DNA of 64,000 nt from Chromatiaceae bacterium (GCA_024235215.1 JACKMU010000008.1:124001-188000); one strand, 5' to 3'; positions 53,107 to 61,746 are shown, counted from the stretch's first letter. Numbers and translations: made by a program. The notes: a model not told the origin generated them from the sequence alone.

Positions 53107-53340
53107 ATGAGCATCGATCAGCACAAGACAGCAGCAGAATCGGGTCTGGATAGCCTGGAGGAACGAATCGATGAGCTTATTGCGACAGTCAAGAAGCTGA
53201 AAGAAGAGAATCGCGCGTTGCGCTCCAAGCAGGAACGCCTCATTGCCGAGAGAGCCGATCTGATCGACAAAACAGATTTGGCAAGAACCCGGGTCGAGTC
53301 CATGATCACCAGACTCAAGTCCATGGAAAGCAATCTGTGA
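53107..53340 (+). CDS. ZapB-like coiled-coil protein, TIGR02449 family
   Basis: A 77-residue protein that is almost entirely coiled coil (LEERIDELIATVKKLKEENR, LIAERADLIDKTDLARTRV). Such small proteins are regularly encoded just before zapA and are assigned to TIGR02449; a division role like ZapB is inferred. The ATG at 53107 is chosen because the frame upstream to 53062 lacks coding character. The stop codon overlaps the zapA start by 4 bp (GTGA). Confidence 0.85.
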   Translation: MSIDQHKTAAESGLDSLEERIDELIATVKKLKEENRALRSKQERLIAERADLIDKTDLARTRVESMITRLKSMESNL

Positions 53341-53651
53341 ATGAGCCAAGCATCCCCGTCATAGTCACTATTCTGGACAAGGAGTACCGCGTTGCCTGCC
53401 AGAAGGGAGAGGAGGAGGGTCTCAAGGCCTCCGCCCGCTTGCTCGACGCAAAGATGCGCAGCATCCGCGCTACCGGTAAGGTGATCGGTACCGACCGTAT
53501 GGCAGTGATGGTTGCACTGAATCTGGCGCATGAACTGCTCCAACAGCAAAGCAAGGATTCGAGCACCACTGCCGGCATCCAGAAACGCCTGCTCTCCATC
53601 CAGGACAAAATAGATATTGCGTTAAATCATCGCAATCAGCTGGAAGTTTGA
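53337..53651 (+). CDS. zapA: Cell division protein ZapA
   Basis: A 104-residue FtsZ-binding protein that crosslinks protofilaments at the Z-ring. The N-terminal globular domain reads PVIVTILDKEYRVACQKGEE and SARLLDAKMRSIRATGKV, then DRMAVMVALNLAHELL leads into the C-terminal coiled coil. It starts at GTG within the stop codon of the upstream gene, so it is translationally coupled. 6S RNA and fau follow, the classic zapA-ssrS-fau order. Confidence 0.93.
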   Translation: MNEPSIPVIVTILDKEYRVACQKGEEEGLKASARLLDAKMRSIRATGKVIGTDRMAVMVALNLAHELLQQQSKDSSTTAGIQKRLLSIQDKIDIALNHRNQLEV

Positions 53652-53679
53652 AGCAATTAGGTTTAGCCTTAGCGGTAAG

Positions 53680-53869
53680 GGACGTTCCCTGCGGTGTTCG
53701 TAAGCCAACCGGGTATTTTCTTGAGCCTAATTCATACCCCGGGGAGAGAAAGTCGCTACTCGTGTGCATGTCCGCCCTGAGCGGAAAGCCTAAAGGTGGC
53801 ACAGCTCTTCCCACTTGAGCCTTCTGGTTCAAGAACGAAAGTTGGCGACGGCACAGGCGGGGGATGTCC
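53680..53869 (+). ncRNA. ssrS: 6S RNA
   Basis: About 190 nt between zapA and fau, the conserved location of 6S RNA. The closing stem pairs 53680-53692 (GGACGTTCCCTGC) with 53857-53869 (GCGGGGGATGTCC), 13 bp including G-T pairs. Inside are the familiar segments GTGTTCG, TTGAGCC, TTCATACC, GAGCGGAAAGCCTAAA and TTGAGCC/GGTTCAAG. 6S RNA mimics an open promoter and sequesters sigma70 RNA polymerase in stationary phase. Exact ends are estimated from the stem. The 100 bases from its end to fau hold no further gene. Confidence 0.92.
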
Positions 53870-53970
53870 TCTTCCATTATCAGGCATCCCCTCCAATACC
53901 CCGGAGAGGGGGCGGCAGACGCCGAGATGACCGGCAGTACAGCCAACAAGACTCAGCTGGTCGTGGATAG

Positions 53971-54609
53971 ATGACCGTCTCAAATCTAATCGCAACGAAA
54001 AACGGAACCTCTTCTGCGAACCAGTTGCGTCATCAGTTGCGGGAGCGACGGCGCTCGCTCTCCAGGGCAGAGCAAACGGCAAACGCCGAAGCCGCGGCAG
54101 GACACCTGATCCGATGGGGTATTTTCCTACGCTATCAATCCATCGCGCTCTATCACGCCTGCGATGGAGAACTCGATCCATCCCCAATTATTCACCGTGG
54201 ATTCAGTTATGGAAAAAAGCTCTACCTTCCGGTACTCAGAGGCGGCAACAAAAATGCGCTCTGGTTTGTCCCGCACCACCCGGAACAGCGCATGTGGAAA
54301 AACCGCTTTGGTATCGATGAACCCGATAGCGGCCGCAATGGACGCATCGCACCTTGGGGACTGGATCTGATACTGCTGCCTCTGGTCGGGTTCGATCAGT
54401 TGGGCAACAGACTGGGTATGGGTGGTGGCTTCTACGACCGCACACTGGCTTTTCTCAAGTGGCGCAGCCACTGGCACCGACCCACCCTCATCGGTATGGC
54501 TCATGATTGTCAACGCCTGCAGAAAATCGAAGCCCACTCCTGGGATATACCGCTAGACGGCATCGTCAGCGAATCCGGGCTTCAGCTTATCGATAAGGGT
54601 AAAGCCTGA
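53971..54609 (+). CDS. fau: 5-formyltetrahydrofolate cyclo-ligase
   Basis: A 212-residue ATP-dependent enzyme that converts 5-formyl-THF to methenyl-THF. It has the basic N-terminal helix QLRHQLRERRRSLSRAEQ, KKLYLPVLRGGNKNALWFVP, the family motif LGMGGGFYDRTLAF and the C-terminal AHDCQRLQKIEAHSWDIPLDG. It follows 6S RNA and could be processed from the same transcript. An AAAGCC/GGCTTT stem followed by T overlaps its stop codon (54601-54623) and may be a terminator. Confidence 0.93.
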   Translation: MTVSNLIATKNGTSSANQLRHQLRERRRSLSRAEQTANAEAAAGHLIRWGIFLRYQSIALYHACDGELDPSPIIHRGFSYGKKLYLPVLRGGNKNALWFVPHHPEQRMWKNRFGIDEPDSGRNGRIAPWGLDLILLPLVGFDQLGNRLGMGGGFYDRTLAFLKWRSHWHRPTLIGMAHDCQRLQKIEAHSWDIPLDGIVSESGLQLIDKGKA

Positions 54610-54677
54610 TATTCTGGCTTTTTAAAAAGGCTTTATTATACTCAGCCGATAGCGCCGTGTAGATTCTACTGGGGGGG

Positions 54678-55226
54678 ATGATGATGATTGTAAAGAAAAC
54701 AGCAACTAAGCGTGTGGGTAGCTTAACGAAAAAAGTTGCAGCCACCAAGCGGACCACCAGAAAAAAAACCACCCGACAGGAATCCGGTGGGCAAACCGAC
54801 CAGACGCAGATCGCGGTAAAGAAAGCCGCAGTAAAAACTCGTTCTCCCAGTAAAAAAGTCGCTACAAAAAAGATCGCGCCAACGAAGCAGGCTCCCGTTA
54901 AAAGCGCCGTCGTCAAAAAACGATCTGTCAGTAAAAAAACAGCCGTCGTGAAAAAGCGCCCAGCAACAACGCAGGCAGCCACCGGGAAAAAGGTGACCAC
55001 TAACAAAGCCTCGGTGGCGAAAAAAGCGCCGGTGACGCAGACCTTAACCAGGAAGAAAGTCGTCACAAAAACAAGCACAGCTGCGAAAACTGCTCCGGTA
55101 AAAAAACGCATCACACAGAAAAAGGTGGCTACTGCGCCCAGCGCAGTAAAAAAACGCTCAACCAAACAGCGGGTACTGCGACCGAGGAAAGTCACACCCA
55201 GAAAAAAATCCACGCCCAAAGCCTGA
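54678..55226 (+). CDS. Lysine-rich histone H1-like protein
   Basis: A 182-residue, extremely basic, low-complexity protein built from Lys-Lys doublets in a Thr/Ala/Val/Ser background, for example VKKRSVSKKTAVVKKRPAT. It resembles the C-terminal tails of eukaryotic histone H1, and AlgP and similar bacterial DNA-compacting proteins. No globular domain is visible. A start with three ATG codons in a row follows a GGGGGGG run. It probably binds DNA or RNA nonspecifically. Repeat number is likely variable between strains. Confidence 0.85.
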   Translation: MMMIVKKTATKRVGSLTKKVAATKRTTRKKTTRQESGGQTDQTQIAVKKAAVKTRSPSKKVATKKIAPTKQAPVKSAVVKKRSVSKKTAVVKKRPATTQAATGKKVTTNKASVAKKAPVTQTLTRKKVVTKTSTAAKTAPVKKRITQKKVATAPSAVKKRSTKQRVLRPRKVTPRKKSTPKA

Positions 55227-55252
55227 AGAAAAAACTCAAGTTTTGTGCGCGC

Positions 55253-55277
55253 AAACAGACCTGAACACTGTCTGTTT
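55253..55277. terminator. Hairpin between the convergent histone-like gene and ilvA
   Basis: AAACAGAC and GTCTGTTT form an 8-bp stem with a 9-base loop. It is followed by ATTTAT on the plus strand. It overlaps the first bases of the ilvA stop codon region. It could serve the plus-strand gene; for ilvA a second candidate, AAAACTTGAGTTTTTT read on the minus strand, lies just beyond. Confidence 0.5.
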
Positions 55278-56811
55278 ATTTATCAGTACTACAACCACCG
55301 CTGGCAAACAATCGATAGGCGATATTGTCCGTCTCCTCCTGATATGGATAGCCCAAGTCGCTCAGAAAACGGTGGAAATTCCGTTTGTCCTGTGCATTGA
55401 TCTGAATCCCCATCAACACACGGCCAAAGGCAGCACCGTGGTTACGGTAATGGAACAGACTGATATTCCAGCGCTTTCCTATTTCTGACAGGAAAGACAG
55501 TAGCGCACCTGGCCGCTCCGGGAACTCAAACCGGTAGAGTGACTCGTCCTCCAGTGAAGGTGCATGCCCTCCAACCATGTAACGGATGTGCAGCTTCGCT
55601 GTTTCATTGTCCGACATATCCACCACGGGATACCCCATCTGCTGCAGATGGTTCAGCAGGGCATCGCGCTCCTGATCGCCATCACTCAGCTCAACGCCAG
55701 CAAAAACATGTGCAGTGACCGCATCTGCGTAGCGGTAGTTGAACTCGGTGATACTGCGCCGCCCCAGTGCCCGGCAAAACTTCAGGAAACTGCCCGGCTC
55801 CTCGGGAATCTCGGCAGCAAGCAGCGCCTCGCGGCGTTCACCCAATTCGGCGCGTTCGGCCACATGCCGCAGCCGGTCGAAATTGATATTCGCGCCGCTC
55901 TCTATCGCCACCAAGCTCTCGCCCTGGACACCCTCCCTTGCCACATAGCGCTTGAGACCGGCAACCGAAAGAGCTCCCGCAGGTTCGGCTACGGTGCGGG
56001 TATCATCGAACACATCCTTGATTGCAGCACAGATCTCATCGGTGCTGACCAGGATCACCTCATCCACGACCTCCCGCGCCACCCGAAAACTCTCTTTTCC
56101 TATCTGCCTGACAGCCACGCCATCAGCAAAAATTCCCACCTGTTTCAGCACCACTCTGCGTCTGCTGGACAGCGCCCGGTAGAGTGTCGGCGCATCCTCC
56201 GGCTCTACACCGATGATCTTCACCTGCGGAAAAACGAATTTGACATAGGCGCCGATACCGGCGATCAAACCACCTCCACCGACGGGCACGAAGATGGCGT
56301 GCGGCGGTCCTGCATGCTGTCGCAGTATCTCCATGCCAATGGTCCCCTGACCGGCGATCACATCCGCATCATCAAAAGGGTGAATGAATGTCATCCCACG
56401 CTCTTCCGCCAGCTGCATCGACCGGGCATACGCCTCATCATAAGAGTCGCCGAACAGCACTGTCTTCGCGCCATAACTCCTGACCGCTTCCACTTTGATC
56501 GCCGGCGTCGTGTTCGGCATCACGATCAGTGCGCGAATTCCCAGCATCCTTGCCGACATCGCCACACCCTGGGCATGATTTCCCGCGGATGCGGCAATGA
56601 CCCCTCGCTCCTGCTCCGCTGCAGAGAGGCCAGCCATCTTGTTATAGGCTCCACGTAGTTTGAACGAAAAGACCGGCTGCAGATCCTCCCGTTTAAGATG
56701 GATGCGATTACCCAGCCGTTTCGATAATCGCTGCGCACGATCCAACGGCGTCTCGCGGGCAGCATCGTAAACGCGTGAACGCAGAATCCTTTCAATATAT
56801 GACTGGGGCAT
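55276..56811 (-). CDS. ilvA: Threonine ammonia-lyase, biosynthetic
   Basis: A 511-residue PLP enzyme that deaminates threonine to 2-oxobutyrate for isoleucine synthesis. The ATG at 56811 gives MPQSYIERILRSRVYD. The PLP lysine is K51 in FSFKLRGAYNKM, and the glycine loop is FVPVGGGGLIAGIGAYVKF. Two C-terminal ACT-like regulatory domains are present (EIPEEPGSFLKFCRALGRR and FEFPERPGALLSFLSEIGKR), as in the feedback-inhibited long form. It is divergent from rpiA, with 129 bp between. Confidence 0.95.
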   Translation of the reverse strand: MPQSYIERILRSRVYDAARETPLDRAQRLSKRLGNRIHLKREDLQPVFSFKLRGAYNKMAGLSAAEQERGVIAASAGNHAQGVAMSARMLGIRALIVMPNTTPAIKVEAVRSYGAKTVLFGDSYDEAYARSMQLAEERGMTFIHPFDDADVIAGQGTIGMEILRQHAGPPHAIFVPVGGGGLIAGIGAYVKFVFPQVKIIGVEPEDAPTLYRALSSRRRVVLKQVGIFADGVAVRQIGKESFRVAREVVDEVILVSTDEICAAIKDVFDDTRTVAEPAGALSVAGLKRYVAREGVQGESLVAIESGANINFDRLRHVAERAELGERREALLAAEIPEEPGSFLKFCRALGRRSITEFNYRYADAVTAHVFAGVELSDGDQERDALLNHLQQMGYPVVDMSDNETAKLHIRYMVGGHAPSLEDESLYRFEFPERPGALLSFLSEIGKRWNISLFHYRNHGAAFGRVLMGIQINAQDKRNFHRFLSDLGYPYQEETDNIAYRLFASGGCSTDK

Positions 56812-56940
56812 CGAGCATCTCTCTTTGGCGTGACGAATCAAAAGCGGATTTTCTGGCAGTTTTACTACATCTTTCCGGAATGACAACCGCTACTGGCAAC
56901 GGTATCATAAATCGATAATATTCATAGACAGGAGATCAAG

Positions 56941-57591
56941 ATGTCTCAGGACGACCTGAAAAGAAGAGCGGCGGAAGCGGCCATGGAGTATATCCGAGGA
57001 GGCGTGATCGGCGTTGGCACCGGCTCCACGGTGAACCATTTCATCGACCTGCTGGCGCAAGTAAAGCATAAAATCGAAGGGGCCGTCTCCAGCTCGGAGG
57101 CTTCCACCAAACGGCTCAAATCGCACGGTATTCCGGTACTCGACCTGAACGCGACCGGAGAACTCGATCTCTATGTAGATGGTGCAGATGAGTCCAACCG
57201 CCACCTGCATCTGATCAAGGGCGGTGGCGGCGCACTGACGCGAGAAAAGATCGTAGCCGGCGCGAGTCGCAAGTTTGTCTGTATCGCCGACGCCAGCAAA
57301 CTGGTCGATCTGCTCGGCACCTTTCCGCTACCGGTCGAAGTAGTTCCGATGGCCCGCAGTCATGTCGCCCGACAACTGGTAAAAATGGGTGGGACCCCGG
57401 TCTGGCGCAAAGATTTCATTACCGACAACGGCAACATCATCCTGGACGTGCACAACCTGGGCATCATGGAGCCGGTTAAGATGGAACAGCAGATAAACAA
57501 CATCGCCGGTGTAGTGACCAATGGCCTCTTTGCGTTGCGCCCCGCCGACGTGTTACTGCTCGGTACCGAGCAGGGGGTGGACAGGTACTAG
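56941..57591 (+). CDS. rpiA: Ribose-5-phosphate isomerase A
   Basis: A 216-residue enzyme that interconverts ribose 5-phosphate and ribulose 5-phosphate. Family motifs are GVIGVGTGSTVNHFIDLL, AVSSSEASTKRLKSHGI, the active-site DLYVDGADESNR, KGGGGALTREKI and DNGNIILDVHN. It is preceded by AGGAG. The final Arg-Tyr-stop codons lie inside the first unit of a heptamer tandem repeat, so the repeat starts before the gene ends. ilvA-rpiA adjacency is common in gammaproteobacteria. Confidence 0.96.
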   Translation: MSQDDLKRRAAEAAMEYIRGGVIGVGTGSTVNHFIDLLAQVKHKIEGAVSSSEASTKRLKSHGIPVLDLNATGELDLYVDGADESNRHLHLIKGGGGALTREKIVAGASRKFVCIADASKLVDLLGTFPLPVEVVPMARSHVARQLVKMGGTPVWRKDFITDNGNIILDVHNLGIMEPVKMEQQINNIAGVVTNGLFALRPADVLLLGTEQGVDRY

Positions 57592-57675
57592 GTGCTAGGC
57601 GCTAGGTACTAGGTACTAGGTGCTAGGTGCTAGGTGCTAGGTGCTAGGTGCTAGGTGCTAGGTGCTAGGTGTAGG
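57584..57675. repeat. CTAG-containing heptamer tandem repeat after rpiA
   Basis: Twelve tandem 7-bp units of the form GGTRCTA (mostly GGTGCTA, with GGTACTA and one GGCGCTA), starting in the last codons of rpiA and ending with an incomplete unit. CTAG, usually rare in bacterial genomes, recurs every 7 bp. Related heptamers occur at the other end of the liv operon (61614-61740). Confidence 0.92.
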
Positions 57676-57790
57676 ATTATTGCTGAAAATCCAGGGTTGT
57701 TGGTGAATAGGTTTTATCAATAGCATGATATGGAACCAGAAGCTAAAAAGAATAGACCTCGCCTCTGCTTCCCTACCCCATAGCACCTCA

Positions 57791-57960
57791 CCTAGGAGCC
57801 TGTCTGACTTATCCGTTTGAAGCGAAAATCACCGGGGGCGAATCAAATCAGTTTATCGAACGAGGCGAATAGTGGGCCTATTTAACGAGGTCGATAAGCT
57901 GAGTTGATCGTCATCCGGGGATTTGCAGCCAAACAGTGTTAAGTCAGACAGGCTCCTAGG
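57791..57960. mobile_element. 170-bp MITE-like element with 21-bp terminal inverted repeats
   Basis: Perfect 21-bp terminal inverted repeats (57791-57811 and 57940-57960), both beginning CCTAGGAGCCTGTCTGACTT outward to inward. The interior is also an imperfect inverted repeat: GTTTG...AATCA...TTATCG on the left pairs with CGATAA...TTGAT...CCAAAC on the right, so the whole element can fold into one long hairpin. It has no ORF. A CTAG lies just inside each tip and could be a 4-bp target duplication. The size and structure fit a nonautonomous transposon-derived repeat (MITE). The 395 bases from rpiA to livF contain this element, the heptamers and otherwise nothing identifiable. Confidence 0.8.
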
Positions 57961-57986
57961 ACCTTGTTCCTCGCCCCTAGCACCGA

Positions 57987-58694
57987 TCAAATCCCCAAAT
58001 AGGCCTTCTGTACCTCCGGGTTGGTCAGCAGATTGTCGGCACTGTCACTGAGGGTGACAGCGCCGTTCTCGATCACATAACCACGGTCGGCGATATGCAG
58101 CGCCTGATTCGCATTCTGCTCCACGAGAAAGATAGTGGTGTCCTGCTCCTGATTGATCTTTTTGATGATCTCGAAAATCTGGCGGATGATTAGCGGCGCC
58201 AGGCCCATCGAGGGCTCGTCCAGCAGCAGCAGTTGAGGCCGCGCCATCAATGCCCGGGAGAGAGCCAGCATCTGCTGCTCGCCCCCACTCAAGGTGCCAC
58301 CAGCCTGTTCCCTGCGTTGTGCGAGAATCGGAAAGAGCGAGAAGACATAATCAAGATCGCGTTTGATCTCGATTTTGTCGCTGCGCAGAAAAGCCCCCAT
58401 ATCGAGGTTCTCCTGAACCGTCAACTGAGGGAAGATATGCCGCCCCTCCGGTACCTGGCAGATCCCCAGGGAGACGATGTGATCGGGACTCATCCGGGTG
58501 ATCTGTTCACCACGGAACAGGATCTCACCGGAGCGGGGCGGGGCGACGCCGCAGATAGACATCAGGGTAGTGCTTTTCCCCGCGCCGTTGGCGCCGATCA
58601 GCGTAATGATCTCTCCGCTCTTGATCTCCAGACTGATCCCTTTGAGGGCCTGGATGGTGCCGTAGTAGGTTCTGACGTCGCGCAGCTCAAGCAT
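57987..58694 (-). CDS. livF: Branched-chain amino-acid ABC transporter ATPase LivF
   Basis: A 235-residue ABC ATPase. The Walker A is LIGANGAGKSTTLMS, the signature is LSGGEQQMLALSRALMARPQ, Walker B is LLLLDEPSMGLAP, and the switch His is in IFLVEQNANQ. The ATG at 58694 follows GTGAGGAA and overlaps the livG stop by 8 bp; a GTG four codons upstream is possible. It energises uptake together with LivG. The gene is the last of the operon. Confidence 0.94.
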   Translation of the reverse strand: MLELRDVRTYYGTIQALKGISLEIKSGEIITLIGANGAGKSTTLMSICGVAPPRSGEILFRGEQITRMSPDHIVSLGICQVPEGRHIFPQLTVQENLDMGAFLRSDKIEIKRDLDYVFSLFPILAQRREQAGGTLSGGEQQMLALSRALMARPQLLLLDEPSMGLAPLIIRQIFEIIKKINQEQDTTIFLVEQNANQALHIADRGYVIENGAVTLSDSADNLLTNPEVQKAYLGI

Positions 58695-59478
58695 CGATTT
58701 CCTCACCCAGGTAAGCTTTTATTACAGCGGGGTCGGAGCTCACCTGCAGCGGAGCACCCTCAGCGATCTTACGACCATAGTCAACCACGTAAATTTTATC
58801 GGACAGGCTCATCACCAGTTTCATATCATGCTCGATCAACAGAATCGAATGACCCTCATCCCGGATCTGGTTGATCAGTTCATCCAACTCCTGCGTCTCT
58901 TGTGGATTCATCCCCGCCGCAGGTTCATCCAGCAGCAGGATAAATGGCTCAGTCGCCAACGCGCGCGCAATCTCCAACCGACGTTGCGCACCGTACGGGA
59001 GATTCTCGGCCAGATCGTTGACATGGTCGGTCAACCCAACCTGCTGCAGAATCCGGTAGCTCTTCTCCACCGTCTCCCGCTCTTCCCGGCGCGTCGCCCT
59101 GGTTTTGAACACGGCTCCGAAGATATATGAGCTGGTTCGACAGTGACGACCGATCATCACATTCTCCAACACGGTCATCTTCTGAAACAGACGGATGTTC
59201 TGAAAGGTGCGCGCCATTCCTTTTTCGGTCACCTGGTTTGGTTTCAGACCGTTCAGGCGGACCGCGGGCGAGCCATCCGGCGGGTTGAGAAAGATGTTAC
59301 CGCCGGTCGGATTATAGATACCGGTGACACAGTTGAAGAAGGTGGTCTTGCCAGCACCGTTGGGACCAATCAATGCGACGATCTGGCCTTGCTGCACTGC
59401 CAGATCGAGTTCGGACATGGCGCGAATCCCGCCAAAGTCCATACACAGGCCGTCCACCTGCAGCACCGGCCTGCTCAT
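58687..59478 (-). CDS. livG: Branched-chain amino-acid ABC transporter ATPase LivG
   Basis: A 263-residue ABC ATPase. Walker A is LIGPNGAGKTTFFNCVTGIY, the signature region is NLPYGAQRRLEIARALATEP (the variant typical of LivG), Walker B is ILLLDEPAAGMNP, and the switch His is in ILLIEHDMKLVM. It overlaps livM by 4 bp and livF by 8 bp. Length matches the family. Confidence 0.95.
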   Translation of the reverse strand: MSRPVLQVDGLCMDFGGIRAMSELDLAVQQGQIVALIGPNGAGKTTFFNCVTGIYNPTGGNIFLNPPDGSPAVRLNGLKPNQVTEKGMARTFQNIRLFQKMTVLENVMIGRHCRTSSYIFGAVFKTRATRREERETVEKSYRILQQVGLTDHVNDLAENLPYGAQRRLEIARALATEPFILLLDEPAAGMNPQETQELDELINQIRDEGHSILLIEHDMKLVMSLSDKIYVVDYGRKIAEGAPLQVSSDPAVIKAYLGEEIDA

Positions 59479-60701
59479 CTACGCACTCCCTGCGACTGTG
59501 ATTTGAACTGGTAACTACGACGGATATTGGCGACCACCCCCTGCGGACGGAAAATCATCATGGTGACCAGCACGGCACCAAATGCCAGCATGCGGTAGTC
59601 AGAGAGCGCACGCAGATATTCGGGCAGCAGGATCAGGATCAGAGCTCCCACGATCACACCGAATATCGATCCCATACCTCCCAGCACCACGATACAGAGG
59701 ATGATGGCTGACTCCAGAAAGGTGAAGCTGGCAGGGTTGATGAAGGTGGTCTTGGCTGCGAATATCACACCGACCATTCCGGCCCAGGTTGCACCCAGCG
59801 CGAAGGCCGTCAGCTTTGTCTTGCGTTTGTCGATGCCCATCGCCTGACAGGCGATCTCATCCTCCCGCAGCGCGACCCAGGCACGGCCGATGCGGGAATC
59901 CTGTAGCCGGTTCACCACAAATATAGTGAAGATCACCAGTGCAATCATCAGGTAGTAGAGATAGAGGATGGCACCATCCAGTGACAGTTCGATGCCGAAC
60001 AGGCCGGGACGCGAAATGTTCGATATTCCGCTGGGCCCTTGGGAAAACTCGTTCCAGTTCTCCAGAATCAGGCGGATGATCTCGCCAAATCCCAGTGTCA
60101 CTATCGCCAGGTAGTCGCCCCGCAAACGCAGCACCGGAAAACCGAGCAGAACGCCGAACAGTGCCGCGAGCAGCGCACCGATCGGCAGTGCCAGCCAGAA
60201 ACCGATGTCGAAATGGTAGTTGAGCAGCGCATAGGAGTAGGCGCCCACCGCGTAGAAGGCGACATACCCGAGATCCAGCAATCCAGCCAGACCAACCACG
60301 ATATTCAGACCCAACCCGAGCATCACATACATCAACGCGGTGATCATGATGTTGGTCTGATAGGTGGAGAAGAGGTGGGGGAATATCAGTGCGCAAATCA
60401 GCATCACACCGCTCAGAGTATACAGATATTTAGGCTCACGCAGGATCACCTGTATCAGCGGCTCCCTATCGACCAGCTTTCCTGCAGCCTTTCTCGTACG
60501 TCTGTGCTCCTGATGCAGGTAGAAGAGGCGGACCAGCAGTGATACCAGAAAACTGCCGATCGCCACCAGCGCCATGTTCTCCCAGCGCCACTGTACCGTG
60601 CGCTCAATCGGATCCACCCTGATCACCAGCAGTGGAAAGGTGAGAAACGCGAACCAAAGCGAAACCAGCAGTGACTTTTTCAGCTGTTGCAGCGAGAACA
60701 T
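59475..60701 (-). CDS. livM: Branched-chain amino-acid ABC transporter permease LivM
   Basis: A 408-residue permease with about ten membrane segments. It has an N-terminal extension of roughly 95 residues with two extra segments (LLVSLWFAFLTFPLLVIRV and MALVAIGSFLVSLLVRLFYL), as in enterobacterial LivM. The core shows GLNIVVGLAGLLDLGYVAFY, DYLAIVTLGFGEIIRLILEN and the EAA-type loop WVALREDEIACQAMGIDKRK. It lies 3 bp after livH. Confidence 0.94.
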   Translation of the reverse strand: MFSLQQLKKSLLVSLWFAFLTFPLLVIRVDPIERTVQWRWENMALVAIGSFLVSLLVRLFYLHQEHRRTRKAAGKLVDREPLIQVILREPKYLYTLSGVMLICALIFPHLFSTYQTNIMITALMYVMLGLGLNIVVGLAGLLDLGYVAFYAVGAYSYALLNYHFDIGFWLALPIGALLAALFGVLLGFPVLRLRGDYLAIVTLGFGEIIRLILENWNEFSQGPSGISNISRPGLFGIELSLDGAILYLYYLMIALVIFTIFVVNRLQDSRIGRAWVALREDEIACQAMGIDKRKTKLTAFALGATWAGMVGVIFAAKTTFINPASFTFLESAIILCIVVLGGMGSIFGVIVGALILILLPEYLRALSDYRMLAFGAVLVTMMIFRPQGVVANIRRSYQFKSQSQGVRR

Positions 60702-60704
60702 CGG

Positions 60705-61607
60705 TTACACCTTCTGAGCCTCTTCCCGACCCAACAGGCCGGCAGGCTTGAAAATCAGAATCAACACCAGCAGCGAAAATGCGAAGACATCCTCATAGTC
60801 ACTGGAGACATAACCAGTGGCAAAACTCTCTGTCAATCCCAGTACAAATCCTCCCAGCACCGCACCGGGAATGGAACCGATGCCACCCAGCACGGCCGCA
60901 GTGAATGCTTTGATGCCGGCGATAAAACCGATGAAAAAGTTGATCTGACCGATGTGCGAAGCGATCAGCATACCGCCAACGGCAGCCAGTGCTGAACCGA
61001 TGATAAAAGTCATCGAGATGACCCGGTTCACATCGATACCAACCAGCATGGCCATCGTCCGGTCCTGGGAGGTGGCGCGCATCGCTTTGCCGATGCGGGA
61101 GAACTTGATCAGCAGAGTAAGCCCCACCATCATCAGCGCGGTGACCAGCAGAATCACGATCTCTGCAGAGCCGACAACATGCGCATAAGGCTCCATGAAG
61201 TCGAAATCGGGAATCAATTCCGGAAAAGGTTGAAAATCAGACGACTGTGCCAGCAGGACATAGTTCTGCAAGAAGATCGACATACCGATGGCGCTGATCA
61301 ACGCGGACAGCCGTGGTGCCTGGCGCAGCGGCTGATAGGCTATTTTCTCGATGGTGTAACCATAGGAAGCGGACCAGACCGCAGCCGCCAACCCGGCCAA
61401 CAGTACGATGGAGAGCAACGGAAAACCGTAGATTGAGAGCACTGTCGCCACTACAAACGAGGTAAACGCGCCGATCATGTAGATCTCGCCATGGGCAAAG
61501 TTGATCAGCCCGATAATGCCGTACACCATGGTGTAGCCAAGCGCGATCAGGGCGTATATCGACCCCCGCGTCAGACCGCTGAAGAAGAGTTCAATGAAAT
61601 ATTCCAT
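60705..61607 (-). CDS. livH: Branched-chain amino-acid ABC transporter permease LivH
   Basis: A 300-residue permease with about eight membrane segments. It starts MEYFIELFFSGLTRGSIYAL and contains GYTMVYGIIGLINFAHGEIY, the loop GKAMRATSQDRTMAMLVGID and AVLGGIGSIPGAVLGGFVLG. Together with LivM it forms the channel. The 139-bp gap upstream, between livH and the binding-protein gene, contains heptamer repeats, and transcription may be partly uncoupled there. Confidence 0.95.
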   Translation of the reverse strand: MEYFIELFFSGLTRGSIYALIALGYTMVYGIIGLINFAHGEIYMIGAFTSFVVATVLSIYGFPLLSIVLLAGLAAAVWSASYGYTIEKIAYQPLRQAPRLSALISAIGMSIFLQNYVLLAQSSDFQPFPELIPDFDFMEPYAHVVGSAEIVILLVTALMMVGLTLLIKFSRIGKAMRATSQDRTMAMLVGIDVNRVISMTFIIGSALAAVGGMLIASHIGQINFFIGFIAGIKAFTAAVLGGIGSIPGAVLGGFVLGLTESFATGYVSSDYEDVFAFSLLVLILIFKPAGLLGREEAQKV

Positions 61608-61613
61608 GGGAAT

Positions 61614-61740
61614 AGGTACTAGGCTCTAGGTACTAGGTTCTAGGTAATAGCTTCTGGGCACTTTATTCTTTTATGCAGTGATTGAGGTACTAGGTTTCGG
61701 TACCCCCCCGACCCTAGTACCCAGTACCTCGCTCCTGGTT
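61614..61740. repeat. Degenerate CTAG heptamers between the binding protein gene and livH
   Basis: Two short tracts. 61614-61650 has TACTAGG/CTCTAGG/TTCTAGG units on the plus strand, and 61684-61740 has similar motifs in both orientations (GGTACTAGG and CCTAGTACC). They are degenerate relatives of the tract at 57584-57675 and flank a TACCCCCCCG run. They occupy nearly the whole 139-bp space inside the liv operon. Confidence 0.75.
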
Positions 61741-61746
61741 CCTGTG

